A stretch of DNA of 64,000 nt from DASSUW01 sp963792385. Its GTDB lineage: Bacteria; Actinomycetota; Thermoleophilia; Solirubrobacterales; Solirubrobacteraceae. Positions 52,295 through 59,956 of this stretch are shown piece by piece (the first letter of the stretch is position 1; the number at the start of each line of letters is the position of its first letter). The notes under the pieces were generated by a model, which saw only the letters and a list, made by a program, of their open reading frames with translations, was not told the origin of the DNA and searched no databases. The stretch spans positions 62,001 through 126,000 of the forward strand of contig CAWBVZ010000004.1 of NCBI GenBank assembly GCA_963792385.1, written 5' to 3'. The position numbers and the translations under genes were made by a program.

Positions 52295-53307
52295 GCGCCC
52301 CGGCGTTCTGGCGCGGCCGGCGCGTGCTCGTGACGGGGCACACCGGCTTCAAGGGCGCGTGGCTGACGCTGTGGCTGCACGCGCTCGGCGCGGACGTGAG
52401 CGGCTTTTCCGGCCCGCCGCCCTCCGCGCCGTCGCTGTTCGAGCTGGCGCGCGTCGGCGAGCTGGCGGCCGACTTCCGCGGCGACGTCCGCGACGCCGGC
52501 GCCATCCGCGTGGCGTTTGAAGCGGCGCGGCCGGAGGTGGTCTTCCACCTCGCGGCGCAGTCGATCGTGCGCGCGTCGCTGGTGGACCCCGCCGGCACGT
52601 ACGCGACCAACGTGCTCGGCACCGCGCACGTGCTCGAGGCGGCCGGCGACGCCGCCGTCGTCTGTGTCACGAGCGACAAGTGCTACGCGCCCGGCGACCA
52701 CCCGCACCGCGAGGGCGACCCGCTCGGCGGGCGCGATCCCTACTCCGCCTCGAAGGCGGCGCAGGAGCTGGTGGCGGCGGCCCACCGCGAGTCGCGCGGC
52801 GGGCGTGTGGCGACCGCCCGCGCGGGCAACGTGATCGGCGGCGGCGACTGGGCGCAGGACCGGCTGCTGCCCGACCTCGTCCGTGCGCGCGAGTCCGGCG
52901 CGCCCGTCGTCCTGCGACATCCCGACGCCGTGCGCCCGTGGCAGCACGTGCTCGGGCCGCTCGGCGGCTATCTGCGGCTCGCCGAGCGCCTGGCCGGGTC
53001 GGCCGAGTTCGCCACCGCATGGAACTTCGGCCCGGCCGGGGCCGACGCGCGGCCAGTGCGCTGGGTCGTCGACCGCGTACGCGAGCGCTGGCCCGTCGAT
53101 GTGCGGGTCGAGCCGGGCGACGCCGTCGAGGCGCCGGCGCTGCGGCTGGACGCGTCAGCCGCCCGCGAGCGGCTCGAGTGGGTACCGGCGCACGACCTCG
53201 CCTCCGGCCTCGACGCCACGCTCGACTGGCACGACGAGCTGCGCGCCGGAGCCGACGCGCGCGCCGTCACTCTGCGGCAGATCGCCGCCGTAGACCCAGG
53301 ATGCTGA
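52291..53307 (+). CDS. rfbG: CDP-glucose 4,6-dehydratase homologue
   Basis: A 338-residue SDR. RRVLVTGHTGFKGAWLTLWL is the RfbG-type NAD-binding start, SDKCY and DPYSASKAAQELV carry the catalytic residues, and RAGNVIGGGDWAQDRLLPDL is diagnostic of CDP-glucose 4,6-dehydratases. No CDP-glucose pyrophosphorylase (RfbF) was recognised other than the generic nucleotidyltransferase two genes upstream. It may act on another 4-keto-forming substrate. The GTG start overlaps the gmd stop. Its 3' end overlaps the convergent GT2 gene by 41 bp. Confidence 0.86.
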   Translation: MSAPAFWRGRRVLVTGHTGFKGAWLTLWLHALGADVSGFSGPPPSAPSLFELARVGELAADFRGDVRDAGAIRVAFEAARPEVVFHLAAQSIVRASLVDPAGTYATNVLGTAHVLEAAGDAAVVCVTSDKCYAPGDHPHREGDPLGGRDPYSASKAAQELVAAAHRESRGGRVATARAGNVIGGGDWAQDRLLPDLVRARESGAPVVLRHPDAVRPWQHVLGPLGGYLRLAERLAGSAEFATAWNFGPAGADARPVRWVVDRVRERWPVDVRVEPGDAVEAPALRLDASAARERLEWVPAHDLASGLDATLDWHDELRAGADARAVTLRQIAAVDPGC

Positions 53308-54454
53308 GCAGGAACGACGAGAAGAAGACCTGGACGCCGATCACGATCAGCGTCGCGGCCAGCACGGCGAGCCGCTGCTCGGCCAGCTCGCCGAACCCGC
53401 GGTTGACCCATGCGACGACCATGACGGCGAGGCCGGCGACGCCGGTCAGCACGATCGCACCGCCCAGGAGCAGCCCGTGCTCGAGCCGGAACCGCGCCCG
53501 CATGCGGTCGAACCACGGATCCTGCTCGTTCATGAAGTAGCGCCCGTAGGCGTGCGCGCACAGGCCGAGCGAGAGCACCTGGACGCCGACGATCATCAGC
53601 AGCGCACCGGCGATCAACGCATGCAGGTCCCACACACGGCCGAACACGTCGATCTGCGAGACCACGATCGACGAGATCAGGACGCCTGGCAGCAGGAGCA
53701 GCAGCGCGGGCAGGGTGAACAGGTGCATCGGGCTGTGCACGAGCAGGAAGCGCAGGTGGCGCCAGCCGTCGCGGAAGCTCGACAGCTTGCTCTCGCCGCC
53801 GCGCGGGTGGTACTCGATCGGCAGCTCGCGGATGTCGAGCCGCTCCTTCGCGGCGCGGATCACCATCTCGGACGCGAACTCCATGCCGGTCGTGCGCAGG
53901 TCGAGCCGCGGCAGCGTGTCGCGGCGCAGCGCGCGCATGCCGCAGTGGGCGTCCTTGACGCCGGTGCGGAAGAACAGGTTCAGCACGCCGGTCAGCACGG
54001 GGTTGCCGACATAGCGGTGCAGCCACGGCATCGCGCCCGGGCGGATGTTGTCCATCCGGTCGCCCATCACCAGGTCGGCGCCGTCCTCGAGCTGCTCGAG
54101 GAAGCGCGGGATCTCGCGGAAGTCGTAGGTGAGGTCGGCGTCGCCCATGACGACGTAGCGACCGCGCGCGGCGGCCAGGCCGGCCATGTAGGCGTTGCCG
54201 TAGCCGCGCCGGCGCTCGGGCACGACGCGCGCGCCGGCGGCCGCGGCCAGCTCGGCGCTGCGGTCCTCGCAGCCGTTGTCGACGACGATGATCTCGCCGT
54301 CGATCCCGTGCTCGGCGAGCACGGTGCGCGCGAGCTGCACGCAGCGCTCGATGTTCTCTTCCTCGTTCAGGCAGGGGATGACGACCGAGACGAGGAGGGT
54401 TTCCTCTTCTACGGCCTCGGTGGCCGGCTGGATTGAAAGCGGGACGGTGGTCAT
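53267..54454 (-). CDS. GT2 glycosyltransferase with C-terminal membrane domain (GtrB/DPM-like)
   Basis: A 395-residue protein. The N-terminal GT-A domain has VSVVIPCLNEEENIERC, IIVVDNGCEDRSAE, RGYGNAYMAGLAAA and VMGDADLTYDF with the metal-binding acidic pair. About four helices follow (from ~residue 225), separated by short loops. This matches enzymes that load a sugar on polyprenyl phosphate for extracytoplasmic transfer, and the DUF2142 protein could be a user. ATG 54454 is taken as the start. It is divergent from the GT4 gene at 54531; the gap holds a short GC hairpin (54482-54495). Confidence 0.82.
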   Translation of the reverse strand: MTTVPLSIQPATEAVEEETLLVSVVIPCLNEEENIERCVQLARTVLAEHGIDGEIIVVDNGCEDRSAELAAAAGARVVPERRRGYGNAYMAGLAAARGRYVVMGDADLTYDFREIPRFLEQLEDGADLVMGDRMDNIRPGAMPWLHRYVGNPVLTGVLNLFFRTGVKDAHCGMRALRRDTLPRLDLRTTGMEFASEMVIRAAKERLDIRELPIEYHPRGGESKLSSFRDGWRHLRFLLVHSPMHLFTLPALLLLLPGVLISSIVVSQIDVFGRVWDLHALIAGALLMIVGVQVLSLGLCAHAYGRYFMNEQDPWFDRMRARFRLEHGLLLGGAIVLTGVAGLAVMVVAWVNRGFGELAEQRLAVLAATLIVIGVQVFFSSFLLSILGLRRRSAAE

Positions 54455-54530
54455 CGAGACGGGAAGCTGGTGTTGTGATCGGCCCCCGTAGGGGCGGCCT
54501 TGAGAGCGGTGTGGCAGCCTTGCCGCCCGC

Positions 54531-55668
54531 GTGCGCATCTGCCTTGTCTACGACTGCCTGTTCCCGTGGACCGTCGGGGGCGCCGAACGCTGGTACCGGA
54601 ACCTGGCCGAGCGGCTCGCCGCCGACGGCCACGAGGTGACCTATCTGACGCTGCGGCAGTGGGATCGCGGCGTCGACGCCTCCTACGGCGGCGTGCGGGT
54701 GGTCGCGGTCGGGCCGCGGATGCCGCTCTACGCCGGGGGGCGCCGCCGGATCGTGCCGCCGCTCGTGTTCGGCGCCGGGGTGCTCTGGCACCTGGCGCGC
54801 CATGGCCGCCGCTACGACGTCGTCCACACCGCGTCGTTCCCGTACTTCTCCCTGCTCGCCGCCGGGCTGCTGCGCCGCGTGGCCGGCTACGGGCTGGTGG
54901 TCGACTGGCACGAGGTCTGGAGCCGCGTGTACTGGCGCGAGTACCTCGGGCGCGCGGGCGGCGCGATGGGCAACGCCGTGCAGGCGGCGTGCATGCGGTT
55001 CGAGCAGCGGGCGTTCTGCTTCTCGCGGCTGCATCGCGACCGGCTGCGAGTGCGCGGCGACGTGACGCTGCTCGAGGGCGAGTACGCCGGCGACCTCACG
55101 CCGCCGGAGCCGCACGAGGCCGAGCGCCTGGCGGTGTTCGCCGGCCGCCACATCCCGGAGAAGCGCGCGCCCGCGCTCGTGCCGGCGATCCGGCTGGCCC
55201 GCGCCGCGATCCCGGACCTGCGCGGCGAGATCTACGGCGACGGGCCGGAGCAGCCGCAGGTGCTGGCGGCGATCGCGCGCGAGGGGCTCGACGGCGTCGT
55301 GGTCGCGCCCGGGTTCGTCGACGCCACCGTCGTCGACGCGGCGCTGCGCCGGGCGCTCTGCATGGTGTTGCCGTCGCGCCGCGAGGGTTATGGCCTCGTG
55401 GTCGTCGAGGCGGCGGCGCGCGGCACGCCGAGCGTCGTCGTGCGCGGGCGAGGACAACGCGGCGGTCGAGCTGGTCGACGACGGCGAGAACGGCGTCATC
55501 GCCGCGTCGGCGAGCGCCGAGGACCTCGCCGCCGCGATCGTGCGCGTGCACGAGGAGGGCGAGGCGCTGCGGGCCAGCACGCGCGACTGGTTCGCGCGCA
55601 ACGCCACACGCCTGTCGCTCGGCGCCTCGCTCGACACGGTCGTGGCGAGCTACCGCGCGCGCTCGTAG
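54531..55668 (+). pseudogene. GT4 glycosyltransferase, interrupted by a frameshift
   Basis: The gene opens with RICLVYDCLFPWTVGGAERW, a classical GT4 first strand and glycine loop, and continues through LAVFAGRHIPEKRAPALV and VLPSRREGYGLVVVEAAARG, the donor-binding region. Near 55440 the frame breaks, and the family continuation AGEDNAAVELVDDGENGV followed by a normal C-terminus lies one base further on, ending at 55668. One extra base in GTGCGCGGGC accounts for it. The corrected enzyme would be about 378 residues. Its 3' end overlaps the next minus-strand GT4 gene by 19 bp. Pseudogene or sequencing error cannot be distinguished here. Confidence 0.72.
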
Positions 55669-56759
55669 GCGGCGAGCGTGCCGGCCGCGGCGCGGTCCCA
55701 CGAGAAGGTCGCAGCGCGACTGCGGCCCTTGCGTACGAGCTCGAGCGCCAGGTCACGATCGCCGAGGAGCCGGCTGATGGCGTCCGCGATCGCCGCCGGG
55801 TCGGCCGGGTTGAACAGCAGCGCTGCGTCGCCCGCGACCTCGGGCAATGACGAGCAGTCCGAGCACGCGACCGGCACGCCGCGCGCCATCGCCTCGAGGA
55901 TCGGCAGCCCGAACCCCTCGTACAGCGACGGGTAGACGAACGCAGCCGCGAGTGCGAACAGGCCCTCGACGTCGGCGTCGCTCGTCCAGCCGAGGAAGCG
56001 CACGTCGTCGTCGACGCCGAGCGTCCGCGCCTCCTCGCGCAGCTCCTCCTCATACGGGGTCGGGTAGCCCGGCAGCACGGCGACCGGCCGCCGCTCGGGC
56101 GGGATCAGCGCCAGCGCGGCGAGCAGGCGGGCGAGGTTCTTGTGCGGCCGCTTGGCCGACAGGCAGAGCAACACCCGGCGGGCGCCGAGCGTGAGGTTCG
56201 CGCGCAGCACCCGCGTCGACGTAGCGCCGGCGATCGGCGGGCGGCCGACGCCGTTCGGCACGACGTCGATCCGCGCGGGATCGACCTTCAGCAGCCGCAC
56301 GAGGTCGTCGCGCGTGCTCTCGGACACGGCGATCACGCGATGCGAGCGACGCACCGCGAGCGGCACGAGCGCGGACATGCCGACGCCGCGGACGCCGAAG
56401 TGGGCATCCGGGACGATCTGGTAGTTGAGGTCGTGCACGGTGGTCACGCGCCGGAACTTGCCCGACGCGGGCGCCGTCGAGGCGAGCGAGTGCACCAGCC
56501 AGCAGCCGGCGCGCGCGGCCGCCCGCGGCAGCAGGAACTGCTCGCCGCGCACCCACTCGACGCGGTTCGTCGCGTTCACCGGCAGCACCACGACGTCGAC
56601 GCCGAGGTCGACGCCGGCGGCGTCGCGCCCGACGAACGCGGTGAAGTCCTGGCCTGGCGCCGCGCGGGCGAGCGCAGGCAGGAGCTCACGCGCCGCGATC
56701 TCCATGCCCCCGGTCTGGCCCGGGACCAGGAACACCAGGTTGAGGCCGATCCGGCTCAC
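55650..56759 (-). CDS. GT4 family glycosyltransferase (1 of 3 in tandem)
   Basis: A 369-residue GT-B enzyme. RIGLNLVFLVPGQTGGMEIA opens the N-terminal domain, VTTVHDLNYQIVPDAHFG follows, and the donor domain has LLCLSAKRPHKNLARLLAAL and YPSLYEGFGLPILEAMARG with the catalytic glutamates. The GTG at 56759 overlaps the TGA of the preceding gene. It belongs to a coupled three-gene GT4 set; the three share 30-50 residue blocks (KRPHKN, EGFGLPILEAM) and arose by duplication. Acceptor and donor are unknown, likely mannose or another hexose. Confidence 0.87.
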   Translation of the reverse strand: MSRIGLNLVFLVPGQTGGMEIAARELLPALARAAPGQDFTAFVGRDAAGVDLGVDVVVLPVNATNRVEWVRGEQFLLPRAAARAGCWLVHSLASTAPASGKFRRVTTVHDLNYQIVPDAHFGVRGVGMSALVPLAVRRSHRVIAVSESTRDDLVRLLKVDPARIDVVPNGVGRPPIAGATSTRVLRANLTLGARRVLLCLSAKRPHKNLARLLAALALIPPERRPVAVLPGYPTPYEEELREEARTLGVDDDVRFLGWTSDADVEGLFALAAAFVYPSLYEGFGLPILEAMARGVPVACSDCSSLPEVAGDAALLFNPADPAAIADAISRLLGDRDLALELVRKGRSRAATFSWDRAAAGTLAAYERAR

Positions 56760-57856
56760 GCCAGCGCCCGTTCGTAGGCCTCGAGCGTCCCCTGGGCGGC
56801 CGCCTCCCACGTGAAGCCGGCGGCCCGCCCAGGCCCGCCGCGCTCGCTGCCGACGGCGGCGAGCACGGCCGCGGCGATCGCGGCCGGGTCGTCAGGATCG
56901 AAGTAGACCGGCACGTCGCCGCCGACCTCGCGCAGCACCGGCAGGTCCGAGCACGCGACCGGCACGCCGCGACCCATCGCCTCGAGGATCGGCAGCCCGA
57001 ACCCCTCGGCGCGTGTGGGGAACGCCGCGCACGCGGCCAGCCGCCACAGCGCCTCGAGCTCGGCGTCGTCCGCGTGCCCGACGAACCGCACCCGCTCGTC
57101 CACGCCGAGCTCGGCCGCGATCTGCCGCAGCCGCGCGTCGTACGCCTCCGGGTGACCGGCGAGCACGACGACGACGTCCGCCGGCAGGTGCGCGAGCGCC
57201 CGCAGCAGCGCCTCCTGGTTCTTGTGCGGCCGCTTGGCGGCGACGCACAGCACGACGCGCGCGCCCTCGAGCCGGTGTGAGGCGCGCACCTGCGCCTCGG
57301 GCAGCGGGTCGACCGGCGCGCGGCCGGCACCGTGGGGGACGACGTCGAAGCGATCCGCGGGCAAGCCGAGCACGCGCGCGATCTCGTCGCGGGCGGCGTG
57401 CGAGATCGCGATCAGCCGGTCGGCGCGGCGGGCCGCGGTCGCCACCAGCACCTGGTAGATGACGGTGCTCGCCCACGGGAGCGCGCGGGTGGTGAAGAAG
57501 TTCACGTCGTGGATCGTGAGCACGTGCGGCACGGGCGATCGCAGCGGGCCGGTGTTGGCGAGCGAGTGCAGCACGTCCGCGCCGCGCGAGCGTCGCGGCA
57601 CCGCGACCTGCTCCCCGGCCAGCCGCCGCAGCCGCTTGCCCTCCTCGGCGCGCAGGGCGGTGATGTGCGCCCATTCCTGCCAGCCGGCGTCGCGCAGCGC
57701 CCGCGCGCCGCGGCCGGTCGTCAGAACGTGGAGCCGCAGGTCCGGTCGCTCGGCGGCGATCGCCGGCACCAGCGAGCGCAGGTAGGTCTCGGTGCCGCCG
57801 GACACGCCCGGGTCGAGGAACAGCGCGTTGAACGCGACCGCACGCAGGCGCGTCAT
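56756..57856 (-). CDS. GT4 family glycosyltransferase (2 of 3 in tandem)
   Basis: A 366-residue member of the tandem set. AVAFNALFLDPGVSGGTETY is the N-terminal element, VLTIHDVNFFTTRALP follows, and LCVAAKRPHKNQEALLRALA and EGFGLPILEAMGRG mark the donor-binding half. The ATG at 57856 overlaps the TGA of the third gene, and its TGA overlaps the GTG of the first. Each enzyme probably adds one sugar of the same repeat unit. All signature residues are present, so it should be active. Confidence 0.87.
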   Translation of the reverse strand: MTRLRAVAFNALFLDPGVSGGTETYLRSLVPAIAAERPDLRLHVLTTGRGARALRDAGWQEWAHITALRAEEGKRLRRLAGEQVAVPRRSRGADVLHSLANTGPLRSPVPHVLTIHDVNFFTTRALPWASTVIYQVLVATAARRADRLIAISHAARDEIARVLGLPADRFDVVPHGAGRAPVDPLPEAQVRASHRLEGARVVLCVAAKRPHKNQEALLRALAHLPADVVVVLAGHPEAYDARLRQIAAELGVDERVRFVGHADDAELEALWRLAACAAFPTRAEGFGLPILEAMGRGVPVACSDLPVLREVGGDVPVYFDPDDPAAIAAAVLAAVGSERGGPGRAAGFTWEAAAQGTLEAYERALA

Positions 57857-59007
57857 CGGCGTTCTGCGACCGCCCGGCGGTAGGTCTCGAGCGTCGCGCG
57901 GGCGGTCCGCTCCCACGTGAACACACGGCAGCGCTCGTGGCCACGGACGACCAGCTCGACGCGGCGCGCGGGATCGTCCAGCACACGCGCGATCGCCCGC
58001 GCGATGTCCTCCGGCGAGCGCGGGTCGAACAGCTCCGCGGCGTCGCCGGCGACCTCCGGCAGCGACGACGTGTTCGAGCACGCGACCGGGACGCCGCGAC
58101 CCATCGCCTCGAGGATCGGCAGCCCGAACCCCTCCTCGAACGACGGCAGCACGAACGCGGCCGCGAGCCGGTAGAGGCCTTCGAGATCGGCCGCCGGCAG
58201 CCACGCCGGGAACCGCACGCGGCCCGCGACGCCGAGCTGCGAGGCGAGCGCGCGCAGCTCGGCCTCGTGCGGCGTGGCCGAGCCGGGCAGCACGAGCATG
58301 ACGTCGTGGTCGTCGAGTAGCGCGAGTGCGCGGATCAGGCCGGCGAGGTTCTTGTGCTCGCGCTTCTGGGCGACCGAGAGCAGCACCGGCGCGTCGCCGA
58401 GCTCGAGCGTGCGCCGCAGGTCGGCCTCCGGCGTGGCGGGCGCGGCGGCGTCGACGCGCGTTCCGAGCGGCGTGACGTCCACCCGCGCGGGGTCGATCGA
58501 GAGCGTCTCGATGATGTCCTGCCGGGCCGCCTCGGAGATCGCGATCACGCGCGTGGCGCGCTTTGCCGACGGTGGCGCGGTCGTCTTCATCCCGATCGTG
58601 GCGCGCCGGCTGAGCGTGTGCGGGAAGCGCATCCAGATCAGGTCGAGCAGCGTGACGACGGTCGCCACCCGCGGCGCGAACAGCGGCGTGATGTTGGCGA
58701 GGCCGTGCACGACGTGCAGCCGGCGGCGGGCAGCGATCCACGGGATCGCTCCCCACTGCGCCCCCATCGTGAGCGCCATGTTCCCCGGCGGCCCGTGCGT
58801 GACCGTGACCGGGAAGCGGACGAAGTCGATGCCGTCCGCCCAGTCGGCCCGGCGAATGTCGTCGGGGAGCTCGGAGGAGACGAACGCCGTCAGCTGCAGG
58901 TCCGGCTCGACCGTCCGGAGTGCCCGGATCAGCTCCCGCGAATAGCGGCCGGCGCCCCCGGACTCCTCGACGAGGAAGACGAGGTTGAGGCCGATTCGCA
59001 GGGACAT
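57853..59007 (-). CDS. GT4 family glycosyltransferase (3 of 3 in tandem)
   Basis: A 384-residue member that is first to be transcribed. LRIGLNLVFLVEESGGAGRY opens it, VVTLLDLIWMRFPHTLSRR follows, and LLSVAQKREHKNLAGLIRAL and SFEEGFGLPILEAMGRG are in the donor half. The beginning is very similar to the first gene of the set (RIGLNLVFLV). ATG 59007 is chosen because TAGCCT lies 11 nt upstream; ATG 59043 would overlap the opposite promoter. It is divergent from the methyltransferase-like gene. Confidence 0.86.
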   Translation of the reverse strand: MSLRIGLNLVFLVEESGGAGRYSRELIRALRTVEPDLQLTAFVSSELPDDIRRADWADGIDFVRFPVTVTHGPPGNMALTMGAQWGAIPWIAARRRLHVVHGLANITPLFAPRVATVVTLLDLIWMRFPHTLSRRATIGMKTTAPPSAKRATRVIAISEAARQDIIETLSIDPARVDVTPLGTRVDAAAPATPEADLRRTLELGDAPVLLSVAQKREHKNLAGLIRALALLDDHDVMLVLPGSATPHEAELRALASQLGVAGRVRFPAWLPAADLEGLYRLAAAFVLPSFEEGFGLPILEAMGRGVPVACSNTSSLPEVAGDAAELFDPRSPEDIARAIARVLDDPARRVELVVRGHERCRVFTWERTARATLETYRRAVAERR

Positions 59008-59018
59008 GGACGCGGGCG

Positions 59019-59024
59019 AGGCTA
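59019..59024 (-). promoter_or_regulatory. Putative -10 element TAGCCT for GT4 operon
   Basis: On the minus strand TAGCCT is followed after 11 nt by ATG 59007, the first gene of the GT4 trio. Confidence 0.4.
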
Positions 59025-59043
59025 GCCCATGCGCCGCGTCCAC

Positions 59044-59049
59044 TAGCGT
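59044..59049 (+). promoter_or_regulatory. Putative leaderless -10 element TAGCGT
   Basis: TAGCGT is 8 nt before ATG 59058. With 59019-59024 it forms a divergent pair in a 50-bp gap. Confidence 0.5.
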
Positions 59050-59057
59050 CCCGGGCC

Positions 59058-59714
59058 ATGGGGGTCAAGGACTGGCTGTGGCGGTTGTCGTACCGCATCC
59101 GCGTGGCCGCGACCGCCCGCCGGTTGCGGCGAGCGGGCACGACGTTCGCGCTCGCGGGTCGCGAGCGGCCCTTGTTCTTCCATCCCTACAACGAGACCTG
59201 GCAGAACGAGCGGGCGGTAGAGGTGCCGCTGGCGCTCGAGGCGCTCGACGCCTCGCCGGTGCTCGAGGTCGGCAACGTGCTCGGCCACTACGGCCGCAGC
59301 GGGCACGTGGTGGTCGACAAGTACGAGCGCGCGCCGGGCGTCGTCAACGTCGACGCGCTCGACTTCGCGCCGGCGGAGCGCTTCGCGCGGATCGTGTCGA
59401 TCTCGACGGTCGAGCACATGGGCTTCGACGAGGACGTGCGCGACGACGGCAAGCCCCGCCGCGCCGTCGCGCACCTGCGGTCGCTGCTCGCGCCCGGCGG
59501 GCAGCTGCTCGTCACGATCCCGCTCGGCTACAACGCCGCCGCCGACGCGCTCTGCGCCCCGGAGGCGGGCGCGTTCGACGAGGTCGCCTACCTGCGCCGC
59601 ACCGGCGAGCTCGAGTGGGCGGAGGCGACTTGGCCCGAGGTCAGCGGCGCGCCCTACGGCACGCCGTTCCCGGCCGCGAACGTCGTCGCCGTGGGCGTGG
59701 CGCGGCGCGCGTAG
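59058..59714 (+). CDS. SAM-dependent methyltransferase-like protein
   Basis: A 218-residue protein. VLEVGNVLGHYGR near residue 75 sits where the AdoMet motif I would be, but it lacks the normal GxGxG pattern. It is followed by VVNVDALDF, IVSISTVEHMGFDED and LAPGGQLLVTIPLGYN, the order expected of a class I methyltransferase. The N-terminus is basic and contains NETWQNERAVEVPLAL. It may be a methyltransferase of a divergent subfamily or a relative that has lost activity. It lies alone on the plus strand before the large palindromic element. Confidence 0.6.
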   Translation: MGVKDWLWRLSYRIRVAATARRLRRAGTTFALAGRERPLFFHPYNETWQNERAVEVPLALEALDASPVLEVGNVLGHYGRSGHVVVDKYERAPGVVNVDALDFAPAERFARIVSISTVEHMGFDEDVRDDGKPRRAVAHLRSLLAPGGQLLVTIPLGYNAAADALCAPEAGAFDEVAYLRRTGELEWAEATWPEVSGAPYGTPFPAANVVAVGVARRA

Positions 59715-59721
59715 GCGCGAA

Positions 59722-59940
59722 CGAACGTCAACTGCGCTGGGTGGGGAGATGGCGTCCGCCGGAGTGACGAGGGTGCAAAACGGCACACTCGGCGACACCG
59801 GAATCCGGTCGTGTGCAGAAGTGCACTGTATGCGTGCACAACTGCACACGCGCGCTCTGGAGACCCGGTGCGTGTGCGGTTTTGCACCCTCACAGCCGCA
59901 TATGGACACCCACCTCCCACCCAGCGGGGGTTGACGTTCG
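59722..59940. repeat. Nested imperfect palindrome (219 bp) between convergent genes
   Basis: The two ends are perfect inverted copies of CGAACGTCAAC (59722-59732 and 59930-59940). Inside them lie CGCTGGGTGGG (59735-59745) with its complement (59916-59926), then a 20-bp arm (59769-59788) with its near-perfect complement (59872-59891, one mismatch), then a 15-bp arm (59811-59825) with its complement (59835-59849, two mismatches). The centre is near 59830. The element nearly fills the 242-bp space between two convergent stop codons and is less GC-rich than its surroundings. It may be a MITE-like or REP/BIME-like element, or a double-sided terminator. Confidence 0.75.
59773..59887. repeat. Four 16-bp units GTGCAMWWCNGCACAC in alternating orientation
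   Basis: Units are at 59773-59788 (+), 59811-59826 (-), 59834-59849 (+) and 59872-59887 (-). The gaps of 22, 7 and 22 bp make the whole set mirror-symmetric around 59830. Each unit is itself a partial dyad (GTGCA to TGCAC), as expected of protein-binding sites or of hairpin arms. Confidence 0.7.
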
Positions 59941-59956
59941 CCGAGCCCGCCGCCGA

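Noticed and set aside
54482..54495. Hairpin GCCCC/GGGGC in the 54455-54530 gap
   Set aside because: Five-base-pair stem and no T-tract, between divergent genes; not convincing as a terminator, no operator evidence.
54514..54519. CAGCCT as -10 of the GT4 gene at 54531
   Set aside because: First base differs from TANNNT and the spacing to GTG is 11 nt; too weak to list.
59773..59887. CRISPR array
   Set aside because: Only four short units, alternating in orientation, gaps of 22, 7 and 22 bp and no cas genes.
59749..59934. Short open frames inside the palindrome
   Set aside because: They follow from the repeated GTGCA units and have no ribosome binding site; no homologue recognised.
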